64,000 nucleotides of DNA. Source: Salinicoccus cyprini. Its GTDB lineage: Bacteria; Bacillota; Bacilli; Staphylococcales; Salinicoccaceae. Under the pieces are notes generated by a model. It ran no database searches. It saw nothing but the letters and a program-made list of their open reading frames with translations, and was not told the origin of the DNA. Location: NCBI RefSeq assembly GCF_007713705.1, contig NZ_VMSJ01000006.1, positions 1 through 64,000 of the forward strand. The letters are read 5' to 3'. The position numbers and the translations under genes are program-made. Within the stretch, counting starts at the first letter, position 1; the number at the start of each line of letters is the position of its first letter. Shown in pieces: positions 33,709 to 42,649 of this stretch.

Positions 33709-35421
33709 CTACACGCCTTCAGCGCCTCCAGGACGGGGTGAATCGGCAGCACCGTACAGTTTATGCGCGTCCGACTGGTCGATCATGATTGCCTGGATAT
33801 CACCGATCCGAGTGTCGGCAGTCTGTTCCTTGAACGACTGGTCAAAATGATAGCCCATCCTTTTCATGGCTTCAAGCACGTCATCATCGAGGCCATCCTG
33901 CCACTGTGTCTCCAGATCCCGTGTGACATAGATTCTCGGCTCGCGGATTGCTTCGTCCAGTGGCATATTATAGTCGATGATATTGATGATGGTCTGTGCC
34001 ACGGAAGCAACAATGGTCTGTGCACCTGGAGAACCCAGGGTGAAGAAGGGTCTGCCTTCGTGGAATAGGATGGTCGGACATTTGGAGCTTGTCGGGTACT
34101 TCTGTCCATCGGGTTCATTGACCTGGCCAGGTTCCGCTTCGAAATCGGTCAGGTCATTGTTCATGATGAATCCGTGACCCGGAACCATGATGCCGGAACC
34201 GTAGATACGCTCGATGGAAGAAGTACATGCAGCAACATTGCCCCACTGGTCGACAGCGGTGAAATGGGTGGTTTCAAATCCTTCGTTGTCCACATAGCGA
34301 TCGACTGCACTGACACCATCCCTGCCTTCCTGATACTTCCATGGATCACCGTGCATATATATTCTGGCACGGTCTTCGGTGGAAATCAGTGATCTGCGTT
34401 CATCGATATAGTCCGGATGCAGCAGGCCGTCAATCGGCAGTTCGTGGAAGTCCGAATCACCAATATGAGTATTCTTATCCGCAAGTGCCAGCTGCATGGT
34501 CTGGGCCAGCAGATGGTACTTTTCAGGGGAATGCGGATCATATTGTGAAATGTCGAGACCTTCCAGAATCTTCAGCTGCTGCGCCACTGCAATACCGCCG
34601 CCGCTCGGCGGCGCAGGCATGGCGATATCGAAACCTCTGTACTTTGTCCAGAGCGGCGTTTCAATCTTGACATGGTAGTTGATGAGGTCCTGATGGGTCA
34701 TGACACCTCCCTGCTCCTTGACGGCATCGACTATGGCATCGGCAATCTCCCCTTCATAGATGGAATCGAAGCCTTCATCCCTGATGATCCTCAAAGTTCT
34801 GGCGAGTTCGGGCTGCACAATGGTATCGCCCTGCTTGACTGGCTTGCCATCCGGCATGAACTTCTTCCGCGCCTCCTCGCCAAGACGATGGGAGAACAGT
34901 TCAAGTGTGCGTTCCCAAAGGGAGTTTACAGGAAATTCCGATTCGGCAAGGCTGATGGCAGGTTCAATCAAAGTCTCAAGAGGCAGTGTGGCATATTCTT
35001 CATGGAGATGGCCGAGCCCCTTCATGATACCGGGAACGCCGACGGAACTGCCATGTGTAGAGCGCTTGTCGAACGGTATGACTTTACCATCTTCATCGAG
35101 GAAACATTCTGGTCCGAGTTCGGCCGGCGACCGGGAATGTGCATTGATCACCTTTGTCTCCTGCTTTTTCCTGTCATGGCATACAATGAATCCTCCTGCG
35201 CCGATGCCTGTATTCATGCCTTCGACGACAGAGAGGGCGAGCTGGACGGCGATCAGGGCATCAAATGCATTTCCGCCCTGTTCGAGCATCTGGTTGCCGG
35301 CATGCGTCGCTTCTTCAATTGCACTGGCTACCATGCCGTATGAACCTGTATCTCCCTTGGTCTGATTTTCTGTACTATAGTGCTTCTTCTGCACTTCAAA
35401 GATGTCTTCGATACTTGTCAT
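33709..35421 (-). CDS. ggt: Gamma-glutamyltransferase, no signal peptide
   Basis: The enzyme cleaves gamma-glutamyl bonds, mainly glutathione. The 570-residue precursor should self-process at Thr384 in the ETTHF motif to give two subunits. The glycine-rich substrate loop GSPGAQTI and PAPPSGGG are present. There is no signal peptide or lipobox: the protein starts MTSIEDIFEVQKKH. It is therefore probably cytosolic, as inferred for the glutathione-using Ggt of S. aureus. AGGAGAGATG precedes ATG 35421. It is divergent from queC. A peptide/glutathione-type ABC importer lies 20 kb away in the window. Confidence 0.9.
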   Translation of the reverse strand: MTSIEDIFEVQKKHYSTENQTKGDTGSYGMVASAIEEATHAGNQMLEQGGNAFDALIAVQLALSVVEGMNTGIGAGGFIVCHDRKKQETKVINAHSRSPAELGPECFLDEDGKVIPFDKRSTHGSSVGVPGIMKGLGHLHEEYATLPLETLIEPAISLAESEFPVNSLWERTLELFSHRLGEEARKKFMPDGKPVKQGDTIVQPELARTLRIIRDEGFDSIYEGEIADAIVDAVKEQGGVMTHQDLINYHVKIETPLWTKYRGFDIAMPAPPSGGGIAVAQQLKILEGLDISQYDPHSPEKYHLLAQTMQLALADKNTHIGDSDFHELPIDGLLHPDYIDERRSLISTEDRARIYMHGDPWKYQEGRDGVSAVDRYVDNEGFETTHFTAVDQWGNVAACTSSIERIYGSGIMVPGHGFIMNNDLTDFEAEPGQVNEPDGQKYPTSSKCPTILFHEGRPFFTLGSPGAQTIVASVAQTIINIIDYNMPLDEAIREPRIYVTRDLETQWQDGLDDDVLEAMKRMGYHFDQSFKEQTADTRIGDIQAIMIDQSDAHKLYGAADSPRPGGAEGV

Positions 35422-35600
35422 GATTCATCTCTCCTGTTCTGCTTCTGTAGAGCGTTATAGATGTATAGCCGAAAATCCATACCAGTAAACACCGGTTCAG
35501 ACCCAGGTATGAGGGAATAACGAATCACAGAGTGGAAATTCACCATGAAAATTGGTAAAATCATATAATTGGATATTGAAAGATATGAGGTGGATGATGT

Positions 35601-36260
35601 ATGGACAGACAGAAGGCAATTGTAGTTTTCTCCGGTGGACAGGACAGTACGACATGCATGTTCCATGCCATGGCACACTACGATGAAGTGGAACTTGTCA
35701 CGTTCAATTACGGACAGCGTCATAGCACGGAGATAGAAGTGGCCGAGAACATCGCAAAGGAGCAGGGGCTCAAGCATCGTGTGCTGGACATGTCACTGCT
35801 CGGACAGCTGAGTCCGAATGCACTGACGGATCATGACATGGATATTGCGGCAGATGAGGAAGCGGGTGTGCCGAACACTTTCGTTCCGGCAAGGAATATG
35901 CTCTTTTTGTCGTTTGCCTCTGCAATTGCCTATCAGGTTGGAGCGAAGACGATCATCACGGGCGTATGCGAAACAGATTTCAGCGGTTATCCGGACTGCC
36001 GGGACATCTTCATCAAATCGATGAATGTGACCGCCAATCTGGCAATGGATCGCAATTTTGTCATCGAGACACCTCTGATGTGGCTCGATAAGAAGGAGAC
36101 CTGGGCGCTTGCGGACAAGTATGGCAAGCTCGATTATATAAGAAATAGAACACTGACATGCTACGAGGGCGTCATCGGGGACGGCTGTGGCGAATGCCCG
36201 GCCTGCCAGCTCAGAAATGCCGGTCTCGAAGCATACTTGGATGAGAAGGAGGGACAATGA
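35601..36260 (+). CDS. queC: 7-cyano-7-deazaguanine synthase QueC
   Basis: QueC converts 7-carboxy-7-deazaguanine to preQ0 using ATP and ammonia. The 219-residue protein has the PP-loop SGGQDS (11-16) and the zinc site Cys187, Cys196, Cys199, Cys202. It is the first gene of a tight queC-queD-queE operon. A TATAAT-like -10 lies at 35564-35569 without a clear -35. GATATGAGGTGG precedes ATG 35601. No preQ1 riboswitch is visible upstream, unlike at queF. Confidence 0.97.
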   Translation: MDRQKAIVVFSGGQDSTTCMFHAMAHYDEVELVTFNYGQRHSTEIEVAENIAKEQGLKHRVLDMSLLGQLSPNALTDHDMDIAADEEAGVPNTFVPARNMLFLSFASAIAYQVGAKTIITGVCETDFSGYPDCRDIFIKSMNVTANLAMDRNFVIETPLMWLDKKETWALADKYGKLDYIRNRTLTCYEGVIGDGCGECPACQLRNAGLEAYLDEKEGQ

Positions 36261-36670
36261 TGTACCAGACACCTGCACACGACTACCAGTATGAACTCAA
36301 TAAGGATCTGAATTTCTCTGCAGCCCACTACGTCCCTGACGAGCGGGCGGGCAAATGCAGCAGAGTGCATGGCCATACGTATTTTGTAAACATTACCATT
36401 GCCGGTGATGAGCTGGACGATCTCGGTTTCCTCGTCAATTTCTCTTCACTTAAATCGCTGATCAGTGATGCATTCGATCATACGCTCCTCAATGAGCATG
36501 AACGCTTCAAGGAACGTCCGCCGACATCGGAGACATTGGCGGAGACCATATATGACATGGTTGAGACATTCATTGCCGGATTGGACAACCGCCCGGTCTG
36601 TCTGCAGATATACTTGCAGGAGACGCCGACAAGCTATGTCATCTACCGGCCTAAGGAGAGCAGAAAATAA
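36260..36670 (+). CDS. queD: 6-carboxy-5,6,7,8-tetrahydropterin synthase QueD
   Basis: QueD makes 6-carboxytetrahydropterin from dihydroneopterin triphosphate, the second step to preQ0. The 136-residue T-fold protein has the zinc ligands FSAAH and HGH and the catalytic Cys in GKCSRVHGH. A PTSETLAE segment and a catalytic Glu near the C-terminus complete the site. AAGGAGGG at 36247-36253 favours ATG 36260 over ATG 36257. The start overlaps the queC stop by one base and the end overlaps queE by one base, so translation is coupled. Confidence 0.95.
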   Translation: MYQTPAHDYQYELNKDLNFSAAHYVPDERAGKCSRVHGHTYFVNITIAGDELDDLGFLVNFSSLKSLISDAFDHTLLNEHERFKERPPTSETLAETIYDMVETFIAGLDNRPVCLQIYLQETPTSYVIYRPKESRK

Positions 36671-37386
36671 TGAAAGTACCCGTACTTGAAATTTTTGGAC
36701 CGACCTTCCAGGGGGAGGGTGCCGTCATCGGACAGAAGACGATGTTCGTCAGGACGGCCGGATGCGACTACAGCTGCAGCTGGTGTGATTCCGCATTCAC
36801 CTGGGATGGCAGCCAGAAGGAGAATATACGCATGATGACCGCCGATGAAATTCTGGCATCGCTAGATCATCTCGCAGCCGGCAACTATAACCATGTGACG
36901 ATTTCCGGAGGGAATCCGGCACTGCTCAAAAACATGCAGGAATTCGTCACCAAGGCGAAAGAAAGAGGTATCAGGCTCGCTGTGGAAACTCAAGGGACGG
37001 TGTACCAGGAGTGGCTGAGTGAAATCGACGATGTCACCATCAGTCCGAAGCCGCCGAGCTCCGGCATGGTCACGGATTTCGAAAAGCTTGAGCGCGTAAT
37101 GGCCGGGCTTGATCAAGGACCTGCACACTACAATCTGAAAGTGGTCGTCTTCGATGAGAAGGATTTTGAATATGCAGCAGATGTGCATCAGAAGTACCCG
37201 GATGTCGACTTCTATCTTCAGGTCGGCAACCCCTACCTTGGAGATAATGTCGATAACCATACAACAAGACTTCTTGAACGCTATGAGAAGCTCGTGGATA
37301 TGACCATGGCAGATGCCCGGATGAACAACGCGAAAGTATTGCCCCAGTTGCATACGCTGCTGTGGAGCAATAAGCAGGGCGTCTGA
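36670..37386 (+). CDS. queE: 7-carboxy-7-deazaguanine synthase QueE (radical SAM)
   Basis: QueE rearranges 6-carboxytetrahydropterin to 7-carboxy-7-deazaguanine with an iron-sulfur cluster. The 238-residue protein has the radical SAM motif C32-x3-C36-x2-C39, TISGGNPAL as the SAM-binding GGE-like loop, and SPKPPSSGM, all typical of the staphylococcal QueE type. It overlaps queD by one base. A 77-base gap follows before the DsbA-like gene. Confidence 0.96.
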   Translation: MKVPVLEIFGPTFQGEGAVIGQKTMFVRTAGCDYSCSWCDSAFTWDGSQKENIRMMTADEILASLDHLAAGNYNHVTISGGNPALLKNMQEFVTKAKERGIRLAVETQGTVYQEWLSEIDDVTISPKPPSSGMVTDFEKLERVMAGLDQGPAHYNLKVVVFDEKDFEYAADVHQKYPDVDFYLQVGNPYLGDNVDNHTTRLLERYEKLVDMTMADARMNNAKVLPQLHTLLWSNKQGV

Positions 37387-37463
37387 ATTCAGGTACTTTT
37401 TAAAAGAAGAGATGCAGAAACTGATATACTATCCATGGAACATAGAAAAGAGGAGGCGTCATC

Positions 37464-38159
37464 ATGGAAGTTGAAATCTGGTCCGATATAGGATGTCCAT
37501 TCTGCTATATCGGCAAATATAATTTTGAAGTGGCATTAGATCAATTTGATGCGAAGGATCAAGTGAAGGTAAGTCATAGAAGCTTCCGTCTGGATCCGAC
37601 AGCATCAGTAGAGCCTGTAGAAACAATGGTAGAGCTGCTGGCTAAGAAATATGGGCAGAGTATCGAAGAAGCAGAGCAGATGAACATGCAGATCAGTGAG
37701 GCAGCCCGCCCCGCGGGTCTGGAACTTAATTTAAATACAGTGGTTCCTTCAAATACGATGGACGCCCATCGTCTCGTAAAGCATTCTGAAAGCGCAGGAA
37801 AAGAGGATGTGGCTCTGGAACGCCTCTATAGAGCTTATTTTACAGAAAATAGAAATGTAGCAGACAGGGAGACACTCCTGGAGATCTCAGGAGACATCGG
37901 ACTGGAAATTTCCGATGTAGAGAAAATGCTCTCTGCTGACGATTATAAGGAAGCAGTCATAACTGATCAGAACGAAGCCAACCAGCTCGGTGCTCAAGGA
38001 GTGCCGTACTTTGTGATCAATCGCAAATATAGCATTTCAGGTGCCCAACCACCGGAAAAGTTTCTCGAAGTATTGAAGCGGATCCAGCAGGAAGAAAAGG
38101 CATCGGTTGATCTGAGTGACGGTCAGGGTGCCACTTGCACGGATGAATACTGCGAGTAG
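37464..38159 (+). CDS. DsbA family (FrnE-type) thioredoxin-fold oxidoreductase
   Basis: This 231-residue cytosolic protein has a thioredoxin fold with helical insert. The active site CPFC (Cys11, Cys14) is near the N-terminus, the cis-Pro loop is GVPYF near 185, and further C-terminal Cys residues (TCTDEYC) occur as in FrnE-like proteins. It has no signal peptide. FrnE members act as disulfide isomerases in oxidative stress. It sits between queE and queF but has no known queuosine role. AAGAGGAGG precedes ATG 37464. Confidence 0.88.
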   Translation: MEVEIWSDIGCPFCYIGKYNFEVALDQFDAKDQVKVSHRSFRLDPTASVEPVETMVELLAKKYGQSIEEAEQMNMQISEAARPAGLELNLNTVVPSNTMDAHRLVKHSESAGKEDVALERLYRAYFTENRNVADRETLLEISGDIGLEISDVEKMLSADDYKEAVITDQNEANQLGAQGVPYFVINRKYSISGAQPPEKFLEVLKRIQQEEKASVDLSDGQGATCTDEYCE

Positions 38160-38173
38160 ATTGAAGAATTGAT

Positions 38174-38211
38174 GGAGAGGTACTTAGCGATACCCTCTAT
38201 AAAAAACTAGG
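38174..38211 (+). ncRNA. preQ1-I riboswitch aptamer
   Basis: P1 AGAGG (38176-38180) pairs with CCTCT (38194-38198). The loop TACTTAGCGATAC and the A-rich tail TATAAAAAACTAGG fit the class I preQ1 consensus, in which the tail folds into the minor groove and pairs with the loop. It lies about 60 bases before queF. In known cases preQ1 binding lowers expression of preQ1 synthesis or transport genes. Confidence 0.9.
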
Positions 38212-38255
38212 ATGCATTGGAACCGGATGTACATTTCGCTACAAGGTTCCTCTGC
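38212..38255 (+). promoter_or_regulatory. Hairpin between preQ1 aptamer and queF ribosome site
   Basis: ATGCA-2-GGAACC pairs with GGTTCC-2-TGCAT around a 20-base loop, directly after the aptamer tail and just before AAAAGGAG. There is no T run, so it is probably part of a translational expression platform rather than a terminator. Confidence 0.6.
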
Positions 38256-38270
38256 ATAAAAGGAGAAAGA

Positions 38271-38762
38271 ATGATGAGTGGAGAAAATACGCAGGATCTG
38301 AGCTTGCTCGGCAACCAGAATGTAAAATATGATTTTGACTATAACCCCGATGTATTGGAGACGTTCGACAACAAATACCCGGGACGCGACTATTTTGTAA
38401 AATTCAACTGTCCGGAATTTACAACACTTTGTCCAATTACAAGTCAGCCTGACTTTGCGACACTGTATATCAGCTATATTCCGGATGTCAAAATGGTGGA
38501 GAGCAAAGCGCTGAAACTCTACCTTTTCAGCTACAGGAATCATGGTGGATTCCATGAGAGCAGTGTCAACATGATCATGGACGATCTGATCAATCTGATG
38601 GATCCGAAATATATTGAAGTATGGGGCAAGTTCACTCCGCGCGGCGGCATTTCCATCGACCCATACTGCAACTATGGCAGACCCGATACTAAATATGCCG
38701 AAATGGCGGACTACCGCATGATGAATCATGATATGTATCCAGAAAAAGTGGATAACCGCTGA
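38271..38762 (+). CDS. queF: NADPH-dependent 7-cyano-7-deazaguanine reductase QueF
   Basis: QueF reduces preQ0 to preQ1, the base inserted into tRNA by Tgt. The 163-residue short-form protein has the nucleophile Cys54 in [13 protein letters not shown], the substrate motif [16 protein letters not shown] and the conserved [21 protein letters not shown] precedes ATG 38271 (ATG 38274 is also possible). Control by the preQ1-I riboswitch immediately upstream gives end-product feedback. A terminator hairpin follows. Confidence 0.97.
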   Translation: MMSGENTQDLSLLGNQNVKYDFDYNPDVLETFDNKYPGRDYFVKFNCPEFTTLCPITSQPDFATLYISYIPDVKMVESKALKLYLFSYRNHGGFHESSVNMIMDDLINLMDPKYIEVWGKFTPRGGISIDPYCNYGRPDTKYAEMADYRMMNHDMYPEKVDNR

Positions 38763-38773
38763 AGCGGGAATAG

Positions 38774-38803
38774 TAAAAGGAGCCTGAAAAGGCTCCTTTT
38801 TAT
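38774..38803. terminator. Bidirectional terminator after queF
   Basis: AAAAGGAGCCT and AGGCTCCTTTT form an 11-bp stem around GAAA, T-rich on one side and A-rich on the other. It overlaps the end of the convergent small membrane gene. Confidence 0.88.
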
Positions 38804-39084
38804 TGTGATACTGTACGATTCGTTTTATTGAAAGTGATGATTCTGAACAGGTGGTATATTGCGCCATACAGCACAAGCAGTGGCGTGATGAGCAGCAGCA
38901 GGAAGAAGAGCAGGCCTCCAGATTCACGCAGGCCGAAACTTGCAAAGAAGTCCTGCGTTGCGATATCGGATAATGGTGGATAGAATACATATACATAAAT
39001 CAGTCCGATGACGACGAGCGTAAAAATATAGAATACCAGATTTGTAATGTGGTATGGTATTGTGTTTTTATCGAATTTCAGCAT
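38800..39084 (-). CDS. Small two-TM membrane protein, unknown
   Basis: The 94-residue product has two hydrophobic helices (about 14-36 and 57-83) and short charged ends. I do not recognise a family. AGAGGGGAT precedes ATG 39084. It is convergent with queF and divergent from a GNAT gene. Its reality is supported by the ribosome site and typical codon use rather than by homology. Confidence 0.65.
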   Translation of the reverse strand: MLKFDKNTIPYHITNLVFYIFTLVVIGLIYVYVFYPPLSDIATQDFFASFGLRESGGLLFFLLLLITPLLVLYGAIYHLFRIITFNKTNRTVSQ

Positions 39085-39193
39085 GTTTAAATCCCCTCTA
39101 TATTAATATCGACTCCCATTATACACTATATTATAATAATATGGATATAAAAAATGGAAAATAATGAATTGTGTAAAAATTGAGGAGGTACTT

Positions 39194-39700
39194 ATGAGTA
39201 TCAGAAAAGCGGTATATGAAGATCTGGACACTGTTATGCAGATAAAGGAAAAAGTTGTGCCCCTGATGATTGCTGCAGGCAACAGCCAATGGAGCGATGA
39301 TTATCCGAATCGTGAGCGATTCAGCAGAGATATTGAGGCCGGCTCCTTGTATGTCTACGAAGAAGCGGGCACAACAGTCGGTTTTGTAGTAGTGGATGAC
39401 GACCATCCTTACCCTTACGACGATATACCATGGTCGCTCACACGCGAGAACAGCAAGGCGATGCACCGGATGGCAGTCGATCCATCAAAGCAGGGTCATG
39501 GCATTGCCCGCAGGATGATGGCGGCGATGGAGGCGCATATCAGGTCGGAGGGCTATGGGGGCATACACACGGATACTTCTCTTGAAAATGAAAAGATGCA
39601 GAAGCAGTTCGAGAGAAACGGCTACCAGTTCAAAGGGAAATTGAACCTGGATGATAATGAGGACGACTGGTATGTCGCCTATGAGAAGACCTTTGACTGA
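39194..39700 (+). CDS. GNAT family N-acetyltransferase
   Basis: This is a 168-residue GCN5-type acetyltransferase. The acetyl-CoA motif is MAVDPSKQGHGIARRMMAAM (motif A, Q/R-x-x-G-x-G/A form). The C-terminal YGGIHTDTSLENEKMQKQFERNGY is in two parts the alpha4 region. GAGGAGGT gives ATG 39194. The substrate is unknown. Confidence 0.88.
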   Translation: MSIRKAVYEDLDTVMQIKEKVVPLMIAAGNSQWSDDYPNRERFSRDIEAGSLYVYEEAGTTVGFVVVDDDHPYPYDDIPWSLTRENSKAMHRMAVDPSKQGHGIARRMMAAMEAHIRSEGYGGIHTDTSLENEKMQKQFERNGYQFKGKLNLDDNEDDWYVAYEKTFD

Positions 39701-39792
39701 ACGTTCCAAAACTTGTGTATATGGAGTAGTTTTTTACTGACTACTTATAGTAGCATGGAGGAGTATGATTTGCAGATAAGGAGGAATTTTAA

Positions 39793-40977
39793 GTGAAATT
39801 AATACTCAGGCTGATTGCAGGAATTGCTGTCGGCATCGGCATCGGTGGGTTCTACTATGGTCTTGATGCTTCAGAGGGAATGTCGACCATCCTCGCATTT
39901 CTGGTGAGACTGCTACTGACTTTCGAATCGATTCTAGGTAGTTTCATATTTTTCATGATTCCATTGATCATTCTTTTCTTCATCGCCAATGGTATTTCAA
40001 AAATCGGAGTAGGATCAGGGAAAGTGGTCGGCATGACACTCGGTACAGCCTACATATCGACGCTTGGAGCCGGTATCCTCGCATACCTGGTGGCAATGAT
40101 GGTCATGCCCCGTATTACTGATGGCGGCAGTGTACCGGAGGAGGGGACTGGACTTGAGCCCTTCTTCGAGTTTGAAATCGCTCCGCTCATGGATATTCTG
40201 ACAGCACTCGTTCTGGCATTCGCATTCGGCATCGTCATTACGCTTACGAAGTCGGCGCTTATGGAAAAATGGTTCGAGGAAGGCAAGAATATAGTGGAAT
40301 TCATCATAGAAAAGGTCGTCATCCCGATTCTGCCATTCTATATTGCAGGTGTGTTCGCCGGAATGGCCGCACAAGGCACCGTATTCGATACACTCGCCGT
40401 ATTCGGCGTGGTCCTGCTCGTAGCCATACTGCTTCACTGGGTATGGATCACCATCCAGTACACGATAGCAGGCGCACTGCTGGGCAGAAACCCATTCAAA
40501 ATGGTCAGAACGATGCTGCCGGCCTACTTTACAGCACTGGGTACGATGAGCAGCGCAGCAACAATACCGGTGACACTGAGACAGACCAAGGAAAATGGCA
40601 TCCGCAGCAGGGTGGCCGACTTCGTCATCCCACTATGCGCAAACATCCACCTCTCGGGCAGTACAATTACAATTGTCAGCTGCTCCATTGCAGTCATGAC
40701 AGTACTCCCGGATTATGAACTGCCCGGCTTCTTTACGATGCTCGGCACAATCATGCTGCTTGGTATCGTCATGATCGCAGCCCCTGGTGTACCGGGTGGG
40801 GCAATCATGGCCGCAAGTGGTGTGCTGATGAGCAACCTCGGCTTTACAGAGGCGGCAGTGGCATTCATGATTGCATTGTACATGGCACAGGACAGCTTTG
40901 GTACTGCCGCCAACGTTACAGGGGATGGTGCGGTCAGTGGCATCATCCAGGCATATGAGCGGAAACTGAACAGCTAG
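39793..40977 (+). CDS. Dicarboxylate/amino acid:cation symporter (DAACS family)
   Basis: This 394-residue membrane protein has eight helices plus two re-entrant loops. The DAACS/SLC1 signatures are TMSSAATIPVTL (the serine-rich HP1 loop), NIHLSGSTITIV and PGVPGGAIMAASGVL (HP2). It takes up acidic amino acids or dicarboxylates with Na+ or H+. The start is GTG 39793, after AAGGAGG. A 13-codon reading frame at 39755-39796 ends inside this start codon, but it lacks its own ribosome site. Confidence 0.9.
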   Translation: MKLILRLIAGIAVGIGIGGFYYGLDASEGMSTILAFLVRLLLTFESILGSFIFFMIPLIILFFIANGISKIGVGSGKVVGMTLGTAYISTLGAGILAYLVAMMVMPRITDGGSVPEEGTGLEPFFEFEIAPLMDILTALVLAFAFGIVITLTKSALMEKWFEEGKNIVEFIIEKVVIPILPFYIAGVFAGMAAQGTVFDTLAVFGVVLLVAILLHWVWITIQYTIAGALLGRNPFKMVRTMLPAYFTALGTMSSAATIPVTLRQTKENGIRSRVADFVIPLCANIHLSGSTITIVSCSIAVMTVLPDYELPGFFTMLGTIMLLGIVMIAAPGVPGGAIMAASGVLMSNLGFTEAAVAFMIALYMAQDSFGTAANVTGDGAVSGIIQAYERKLNS

Positions 40978-40990
40978 GAATTGAACACTC

Positions 40991-41398
40991 CTATGGATTG
41001 TTCTTGGACATTTCCTTGATGAATATTACAGAAGGGACGACGATACCGAGGAATCCTTCAAACAAGGATAGAAATCGCACCACGCCGACAGGCGTAAAAT
41101 CGCCATAACCAATGGATAATAGGGTGACACCGCTATAGTAGAGTATCTCCCAAAAGGTATAGTCAGTTACAGATTCTCCAGTGTTACCATTTATGTAAAT
41201 GGATGTCTGAAACGAAATAATGTAGTAGATGACGGCGAATATGACGAACAATGCGAACATTACAGTGAAGATGTACAAGTAGAGTGGCCAGTTGAGGGAA
41301 AGACTGTGTCTGTCACCCAGCTCGCCTTTCTTCTTGGCGAAAGCGCCAAGCTGGAATGCGATGAAGACCACAAGAATGCCTAGAAAAACGTGAGCCAT
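40991..41398 (-). CDS. Two-TM potassium-channel-like protein
   Basis: The 135-residue protein has an N-terminal helix (5-20), an outer helix (38-62), a pore helix, the filter SIGYGD (95-100, near the canonical TVGYGD) and an inner helix (105-126). No regulatory domain is fused. It probably forms a tetrameric K+ channel. GGAGGAATTTC precedes ATG 41398. It ends 13 bases from the convergent DAACS gene with no clear terminator. Confidence 0.82.
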   Translation of the reverse strand: MAHVFLGILVVFIAFQLGAFAKKKGELGDRHSLSLNWPLYLYIFTVMFALFVIFAVIYYIISFQTSIYINGNTGESVTDYTFWEILYYSGVTLLSIGYGDFTPVGVVRFLSLFEGFLGIVVPSVIFIKEMSKNNP

Positions 41399-41471
41399 GA
41401 AATTCCTCCATGATTGAAAATTTGTTTATAATGGTATGTAGTACAAATTCGAAAAATAAAGGATATCGATT

Positions 41472-42620
41472 ATGAACAAATTTCTATACCTGATTATTGT
41501 AATCTGCTTTTTGGATCTGTTCGTCCAGCTGCCGATCATTACACCATTTGCACTTTCCCTAGGTGCAGATGAATATACAGCCGGAATAATCGTAGCTATC
41601 TATTCCCTGTTCAATATGGTCGGAAACGTCTTTGGAGGCTTTCTATCGGACAAGTTCGGCAGGAGGAATATGCTGCTTTTTGGAATGGGGCTGCAGATCA
41701 TCATACTATTGACCTATACTGTGGTCCCTTCCGTCGGTCTGCTGATACTCATCCGCATCGTCCATGGCTTCTCAAGTGGGCTGCTGACACCGGCAGCGTT
41801 CAGCCTCGTTGCCGATATATCGAAAAAGTCGGCCATCGGCCGCTCCATGGCGCTGACGGGTGTATCAATCGGAGTCGCTGCGGTCCTCGGTCCTGCACTC
41901 GGCGGTATCATCTCAAGCCAGGCAAGCTATCAGACCGTCTATTTCATCATGGCGGTCATCTTCGTCTTTGGCACCACTTTGATTCTTGCTGCGGTAAAGG
42001 AGAGCACAACTGAGCATAGCAGGGAAATCCACTACAGAACAAACTTTGGTCAGATCATTACGCGTCCTTCACTGATTGTAGCGTATATATCTGCGTTCAC
42101 TCTTATGGTTTCCAACGGCTCCCTGGCTTTCGGCCTGCCGTTGAAAGTTTCAGGGATCGGCCTGTCCGAGCAGTCGACAGGGGCCATGCTGAGTGTCTTC
42201 GGCATTGTTGCCATACTGATTTTTGCCACCCCCATCAATCGTATATATTCAAAGTACAGTCCAGTGGCGCTCGTCTCGTCCGGCATTTTCATAGTGGGTC
42301 TGGCAATGGTGCTTCTGCATGTGGTGCCGACAGTCGGCCTCATCTATACTGTGATGGTGATCTATGGCGTCGGATTCAGCTTCATCTTTCCATCCATGAA
42401 TAAGATCATCGGACAGAACACGGAAATGCACGAAAGAGGAAAGGCCAATGGCGTCTTCTACTCTTTCTTCTCACTTGGCTCTGTGGCAGGCTCCTATCTT
42501 TCCGGAATATTTGCCACCTACTTCGAGACACCATTTCTGTTCATCGGACTGATTCTGATCATTCTGCTCGCTGCTGTCCAGATCGCCCACAAAAAAAGTG
42601 GATTTACGCATTCCCTTTAG
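41472..42620 (+). CDS. MFS transporter (12 TM)
   Basis: The 382-residue protein has about 12 helices. MFS motif A is GGFLSDKFGRRNMLLFG, and VLGPALGGIISSQASY resembles motif C of exporters. The family is likely drug or metabolite efflux; the substrate is unknown. AAAGGATAT precedes ATG 41472. The NAD-binding protein gene begins 29 bases after it, so the two are probably one unit. Confidence 0.85.
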   Translation: MNKFLYLIIVICFLDLFVQLPIITPFALSLGADEYTAGIIVAIYSLFNMVGNVFGGFLSDKFGRRNMLLFGMGLQIIILLTYTVVPSVGLLILIRIVHGFSSGLLTPAAFSLVADISKKSAIGRSMALTGVSIGVAAVLGPALGGIISSQASYQTVYFIMAVIFVFGTTLILAAVKESTTEHSREIHYRTNFGQIITRPSLIVAYISAFTLMVSNGSLAFGLPLKVSGIGLSEQSTGAMLSVFGIVAILIFATPINRIYSKYSPVALVSSGIFIVGLAMVLLHVVPTVGLIYTVMVIYGVGFSFIFPSMNKIIGQNTEMHERGKANGVFYSFFSLGSVAGSYLSGIFATYFETPFLFIGLILIILLAAVQIAHKKSGFTHSL

Positions 42621-42649
42621 GGGAAACATGAAATGAAGGATGTGATACA

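Noticed and set aside
35430-35580. Hairpin-rich region between ggt and queC considered as a second preQ1 riboswitch
   Set aside because: The CATACC/GGTATG hairpin has neither the class I loop and A-rich tail nor the features I know for class II.
39755-39796. A 13-codon frame whose stop overlaps the GTG start of the DAACS transporter
   Set aside because: No ribosome site in front of its ATG; likely chance in a purine-rich leader.
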